A stretch of 21,434 bases of DNA from Pelargonium nanum (lineage: Eukaryota > Streptophyta > Magnoliopsida > Geraniales > Geraniaceae), in NCBI GenBank assembly GCA_036897485.1, contig JAYMTF010001763.1:1-21434 (forward strand). The letters run 5' to 3'. Numbering within the stretch: the first letter of the stretch is position 1; every line of letters begins with the position of its first letter. This document shows, piece after piece, positions 18,201-21,434 of the stretch. The notes below the pieces were generated by a model. That model saw only the letters and a program-made list of their open reading frames with translations. It did not search any database and had not been told where the DNA came from. Position numbers and translations under genes: made by a program.

Positions 18201-18728
18201 ATCTCTCCGCCGCCCACTGCCACCCCGCGGCCATACCTGGCGTTCTTCTCCGGCGGACTCCATGGCCCAATCCGCCCCCTCCTCCTCCAACACTGGAAGG
18301 CTCGCGACCCCGAACTCCCCGTCTACGAGTACCTCCCCAAGGGCCGGGGCGACCTGGACTACTACTACTCCTTCATGCTCAAATCCAAGTACTGTCTCTG
18401 TCCGAGCGGCCATGAAGTGGCGAGTCCGAGGATCGTGGAGGCCATATACGCCGAATGTGTGCCTGTGATCATATCGAAAGACTATGTATTGCCTTTCAGC
18501 GACGTGCTGCGATGGGAGGCGTTTTCGGTGCAGGTTGAGCCGGAGGATATTCCGAGGCTGAAGGAGATATTGAAGGGAGTGAGCGAGGACAAGTATAGGA
18601 ACCTGGTGGAGGGCGTGAGAGCTGTGAGGAAGCATTTTGTGCTGAACAAGCCGGCTAAGAGGTTTGATGCTTTTCATATGATACTGCACTCTGTTTGGCT
18701 TAGGAGATTGAATCTAAGACTTGGATAG
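15294..18728 (+). CDS. GT47 exostosin-family glycosyltransferase (4 exons, complete)
   Basis: Exons 15294-15569, 15679-15839, 17506-17863 and 18051-18728 join to 1473 nt, 490 residues, the usual length for plant GT47 proteins like Arabidopsis At5g11130 and At5g20260. All three introns are GT-AG. Residues about 14-36 form one hydrophobic segment after a basic start, fitting a type II Golgi membrane anchor. A stem follows, with N88-Q-T a possible glycosylation site. The exostosin domain covers about 155-470: RLKVYVYEDGEPP, the segment RTWDAEEAHVYFMPFSV, HHFMLACHDWG, LAFFSGGLHGPIRP (328-341), YCLCPSGHEVASPRIVEAIY (379-398) and AECVPVIISKDYVLPFSDVL (399-418). GT47 enzymes build xyloglucan side chains, xylan, pectin or arabinan in the Golgi lumen; the donor and acceptor here cannot be told. 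The ATG at 15294 sits right before the anchor and is preceded by a CT-rich leader. The last exon is markedly GC-rich against AT-rich introns. Confidence 0.94.
15840..17505 (+). other. GT47 intron 2, 1666 bp, host of a MITE
   Basis: The donor GTAAGC follows TTTTATCA and the acceptor GTGCAG precedes GAGCTATGCG. The split codon CA|G gives Gln146. The intron is AT-rich and holds the 339-bp inverted-repeat element listed separately. Nothing else coding was seen. Confidence 0.88.
16386..16724. mobile_element. Mutator-like MITE with 10-bp target duplication
   Basis: AAATTTGGGG flanks the element exactly on both sides (16376-16385 and 16725-16734). The left end TGTAAAAAACCTAATTTGGT and the right end, read on the minus strand as GGTAAAAGACCTTATCTAGT, form an imperfect terminal inverted repeat. 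The arms extend over most of the element with GGTCC- and ACCCAATTT-type motifs, so the whole can fold back on itself. A 9-11-bp target duplication with long inverted repeats and no coding content points to a non-autonomous MULE. It lies in intron 2 of the GT47 gene, away from splice sites. Confidence 0.72.
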
Positions 18729-19451
18729 ATTTAAATGATCGAATACTTGTACTTGTGTTTAAGAAGAACGTACGGTTTTTGTATGTTCGAATGAGCTCTG
18801 TATTAATGATAAGAGTAAAAAGAAGGGTTAAATGGGTTCTCTGATTAAGGTTTCGCACGTATTTTACTCTTGCATTGGACCATTTTTTTATTCATATTTA
18901 CCGGTTGTAGCATGTAAATTTATGCCACGTCAGCGACTATGCATGACATGTAATTATACCAGCTCATAATAGTTGTCACGTGGACATTCGACGTCAACGA
19001 CTGTTGATTTTGGAATGAAAAAGAAAACATCATTTAGTGACGTTACCTCAACAACAAATGACAACTATTATGAGCTAACAAGAGTAGTTGACAATAGTTG
19101 AGGTAATAAACATCACACGTAACATCAAAGTGCGTACTTTGGGCTAATTGATAATTATATACAAATAGAAATTTTATTTATATATAACCTAGAAGCAATT
19201 TATTCAAAGATGCCCTTAATTATTCATAAAATACATCGCTCCGGACCTTTCTAATCTAATTACAATTGCCATGCATATGCACATGCACAATTGTAGTAGC
19301 TTCTCAGAATTCATGTCTTTTTTTCTTGTATATTTACAAACCCTAGACACCAACGTCATATTATAGACTATACATACACACATACATGCATGCAAGATGA
19401 GAAATATTATTTACAAGAAGAGCATGCACAATAGATATATGATCGTATCGA
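18729..19451. other. Convergent intergenic region between GT47 and ACR genes
   Basis: This 720-bp stretch holds the 3' ends of two genes facing each other. It contains the 18-bp inverted repeat listed separately and a nested TTACCTCAAC/GTTGAGGTAA pair (about 19043-19107). A minus-strand AATAAA (TTTATT at 19199-19204) lies about 250 bp after the ACR stop and could be its polyadenylation signal. No coding region seen. Confidence 0.5.
18961..19076. repeat. 18-bp perfect inverted repeat with 80-bp loop
   Basis: AGCTCATAATAGTTGTCA (18961-18978) is matched exactly by TGACAACTATTATGAGCT (19059-19076). GTTGACAATAGTTGAGG follows near 19087, so related sequence recurs a third time. It could be the end pair of a small MITE or a long hairpin in the 3' regions of the two convergent genes. 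No target duplication was identified. Confidence 0.75.
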
Positions 19452-21434
19452 TCACTTTATTGCGATAAAATTTTGAGAGAATCGCTCGATGTGGGACTTG
19501 AGAATGTCTCCGAAAGAGGAACGAGATCGTTGATCATGAGATGGAGAGCAATGTCCGTTGTTGTGATTAATATCGTTCCTGACGACGGCCAGGTGGTGAA
19601 TCGGAGCCATTTCTTTTTTAGCCGATTCTACGAACTCCATATCAACTTCGTTTCCCGATATGCCCCTCACGTAGAATGCATTTACCGATTTCTGCCCTTG
19701 CGTTGCTATGTCGGCTCGCACAACGGCCAGCCCGTTCTCTCGTAGGACTCGAGTTATGTCGGATAACAATCCTATCCTGTTCTCTGCCAGTACTTCTACC
19801 CTTATTCCCTGTATTATATTATATATGTGTTTTAGTTTGTTAAATTGTTATGTAGTGTTTGAGATCTATTGTATTCTCGTGATCATGCACGTGTATTTGT
19901 TACCTCGCAAACGCGGCGCTCTATGGCAGCCTCCAGGCATTTCCCTACTCGTTCTTTCTCGCTCTCTGTGTTCAAGGCGTGCCCGTTTGTGTGTCGAATA
20001 AAGTACTCCTAACGTCAATAACAATTAATGTCAACTAACATAATTGTTACTAGAATTTATACAAAGAAAACCTAGGTATAAAGCTAAATGCGCTTTAAGT
20101 TCACCACAGCCGCGAGTCAACAAAGATAATTTAATTGTCGCCAAACTTTCCGATCATATCTGAAAAGATGTTCGCACGTAAGTTATATGCACTTAATCCT
20201 AGCCAGTTTGGTAACATTACTAGAAAGTTGTAAGGATGTGCTTGAAATTGTAAAATATTCGTTAAAAAAGTTGAATTTTGTGTAATAGTGTTAGAATAAA
20301 AGTGGATTTTGCCTCTTTGAGTTTTCAACTTTATGATTTTTACTAAGCACAATATTTTCAAATCTACCTTTAAATAATAATTGCGACCCATCATTTAAGA
20401 GACATCAATGTTACCAAACAAACATTTTTGTGCACCCGTTTATATGTACCAGAAAATTTTCCAAACATATAGGAAACTATCTAGCTAAGTTGAAACATGT
20501 AGTGGTTAATGCATGGAATTGACGTAAATGAACAATAATGTGTATATACATACCTGAAACGAATGTCCATCGTGACAACCTACGGCAGCATGAAAAATCA
20601 CATATTGCATGTCCGTGAGCGTGCACACCGTGTCGAACATCAGTCTCGGCCGATCCTTACAGTCCACACTCACAATCGAATAACCTTTCTCATCACAATT
20701 ATCAATGCTCACCATCCTCCTCCTCCCCAACCCACCTTCCTCGTACACCTCCGACCCCGTCGGCGACGTCGACAAGCTCGCCGTCTCCGACGCCGGTCCA
20801 TCGAAGTCCTCAACAGACAACATCAGCTGGTGCAACCGCCGCTCAACGTCGGTGACGGTCCCTTCCCCGCCGGCGATGCCGCCGGTTTTCACTTCTTGCT
20901 GGCTGGTGCTGGTGGCGCTCGGAGTGGCCGGAGCCATGGTGGCCCGGAGGACGGTGTTGAGGTGGTCCTTGATGGAGGCGAGGCGGCCGGGGTCGTCGAT
21001 GGGGGTGTCGCTGGAGTGGTCGGAGACGTAGGCGACGCAGGCCAGGCGGTCGTTGTGGCTCCATGAATGGGCTTCGATGACGTTGCAGCCGAGATCGGCT
21101 AAGGCGGCGGAGATCTCGGAGAAGAGGCCGGGGCGGTCGGTGCCGGAGAGCTCGATGGCGGTGTGCTCGGAGAATTGGTCGGAGGGGAAGACCTTGTTGG
21201 TTAGGGTTGAGTTGGGGGAGTGTGACACCTCCTTGGTTGTACCTAGTGCCTACATGGCATATGTTACTAAATTTTGTCAGTCTGTTGAACATGTCTTCAA
21301 ATATTTATTTAACTTCTGTTTTATCTCAAAAGAGAGGATTCATACATGTATTTTATTTACATGTATTTTCCAATGTATTTGGTATAACTAATGAAAATAT
21401 TTAGGGTAAAAAATGGATATATTTCAATATTATA
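19452..21434 (-). CDS. ACT-domain-repeat (ACR) protein, 3' part; gene runs off the right edge
   Basis: Three minus-strand exons are visible: 21249-20554, 20008-19904 and 19808-19452, all joined in phase 0 by GT-AG introns. They give 385 C-terminal residues. Plant ACR proteins have about 430-480 residues and four ACT domains, so the N-terminus with the first ACT domain lies beyond 21434. Seen: ACT 2 (HTAIELSGTDRPGLFSEISA and on to DHLNTVL), a linker with VERRLHQLM, ACT 3 (SVDCKDRPRLMFDTVCTLTD), the family stretch EYFIRHTNG at the start of the middle exon, and ACT 4 (VEVLAENRIGLLSDITRVLR). The first visible exon starts at GCACTAGGT after acceptor ATGTAG; a stop in frame just upstream shows it is not a start. 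ACR proteins are presumed amino-acid sensors, possibly nuclear; their ligand and partners are mostly unknown. The Ser/Thr-rich linker after ACT 2 is long and GC-rich in code. Which ACR member it is cannot be told. Confidence 0.92.
21250..21434 (-). other. ACR intron reaching the window edge
   Basis: Upstream of the first visible ACR exon the sequence is AT-rich, carries stops in all minus frames and shows no ACT-domain coding. It is the 3' part of an intron whose donor lies outside the window. Confidence 0.7.

Noticed and set aside
18198-18689. 163-codon minus-strand frame in the last GT47 exon
   Set aside because: It is a shadow of a GC-rich coding exon; the plus-strand exostosin motifs explain the sequence.
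20563-21066. 167-codon plus-strand frame rich in Arg, Gly and Val
   Set aside because: It is antisense to the ACR large exon, whose ACT domains are unmistakable. Its low complexity is an effect of GC-rich code.
21226-21228. Start of the ACR protein at a GTG codon here
   Set aside because: Plant nuclear genes rarely start at GTG. The frame continues upstream to a good acceptor at 21250, and the family has an ACT domain before this point.
1-21434. A gene cluster or new system made of the four genes
   Set aside because: The families act in different compartments and pathways, face both ways and share no visible regulatory motif. Chance neighbourhood, with SPS-GT47 synteny, explains the layout.
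1-21434. CRISPR arrays, tRNA, rRNA or operon signals
   Set aside because: No repeat-spacer array, no full cloverleaf and no rRNA-like sequence seen; the tandem repeats lack unique spacers of even size.

Overview
The window is nuclear DNA from a eudicot plant. Evidence: genes split by AT-rich GT/GC-AG introns, long AT-rich intergenic stretches with MITE-, SINE- and LINE-like debris, and four plant-type protein families. There is no sign of bacterial, viral or organellar gene organisation. The species cannot be named. As recalled, the sucrose-phosphate synthase reads much like spinach and Arabidopsis family A enzymes.

Layout, left to right. (1) 515-1060 +: a single-exon dirigent protein gene with a signal peptide. 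(2) 1061-5150: gene-poor DNA with a GGGTCGGGT-rich hAT-like terminal fragment (about 1620-1799), a retroposon-like insertion with a 19-bp target duplication and short A-tail (2020-2757), and an unclassified fragment with a 35-bp direct repeat (4796-4918). (3) 5405-12093 +: a complete family A sucrose-phosphate synthase gene. I resolve it into 13 exons coding for 1048 residues, with a GC-AG third intron. (4) 12094-15293: an intergenic region full of tandem duplications (72-, 145-, 59- and 173-bp periods), a long inverted-repeat element and a SINE-like tRNA head. (5) 15294-18728 +: a complete GT47 exostosin-type glycosyltransferase gene, 4 exons and 490 residues. Its large second intron carries a 339-bp Mutator-like MITE with a 10-bp target duplication. 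(6) 18729-19451: a short convergent intergenic region with an 18-bp perfect inverted repeat. (7) 19452 to beyond the right edge, minus strand: the last three exons of an ACT-domain-repeat (ACR) gene. Its 5' part, with the first ACT domain, lies outside the window.

The four genes do not form a pathway cluster. Sucrose-phosphate synthase makes sucrose-6-phosphate in the cytosol. The GT47 enzyme should act on cell-wall glycans in the Golgi, the dirigent protein guides phenoxy-radical coupling in the apoplast, and ACR proteins are putative amino-acid sensors. An SPS gene next to a GT47 gene is also found, from memory, on Arabidopsis chromosome 5 in two places, so this pair looks like old conserved microsynteny. 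I found no convincing new biological system. The most notable signals are the GC-AG intron, the datable repeat structures and the intact DxDxT motif in the phosphatase-like domain of the synthase.
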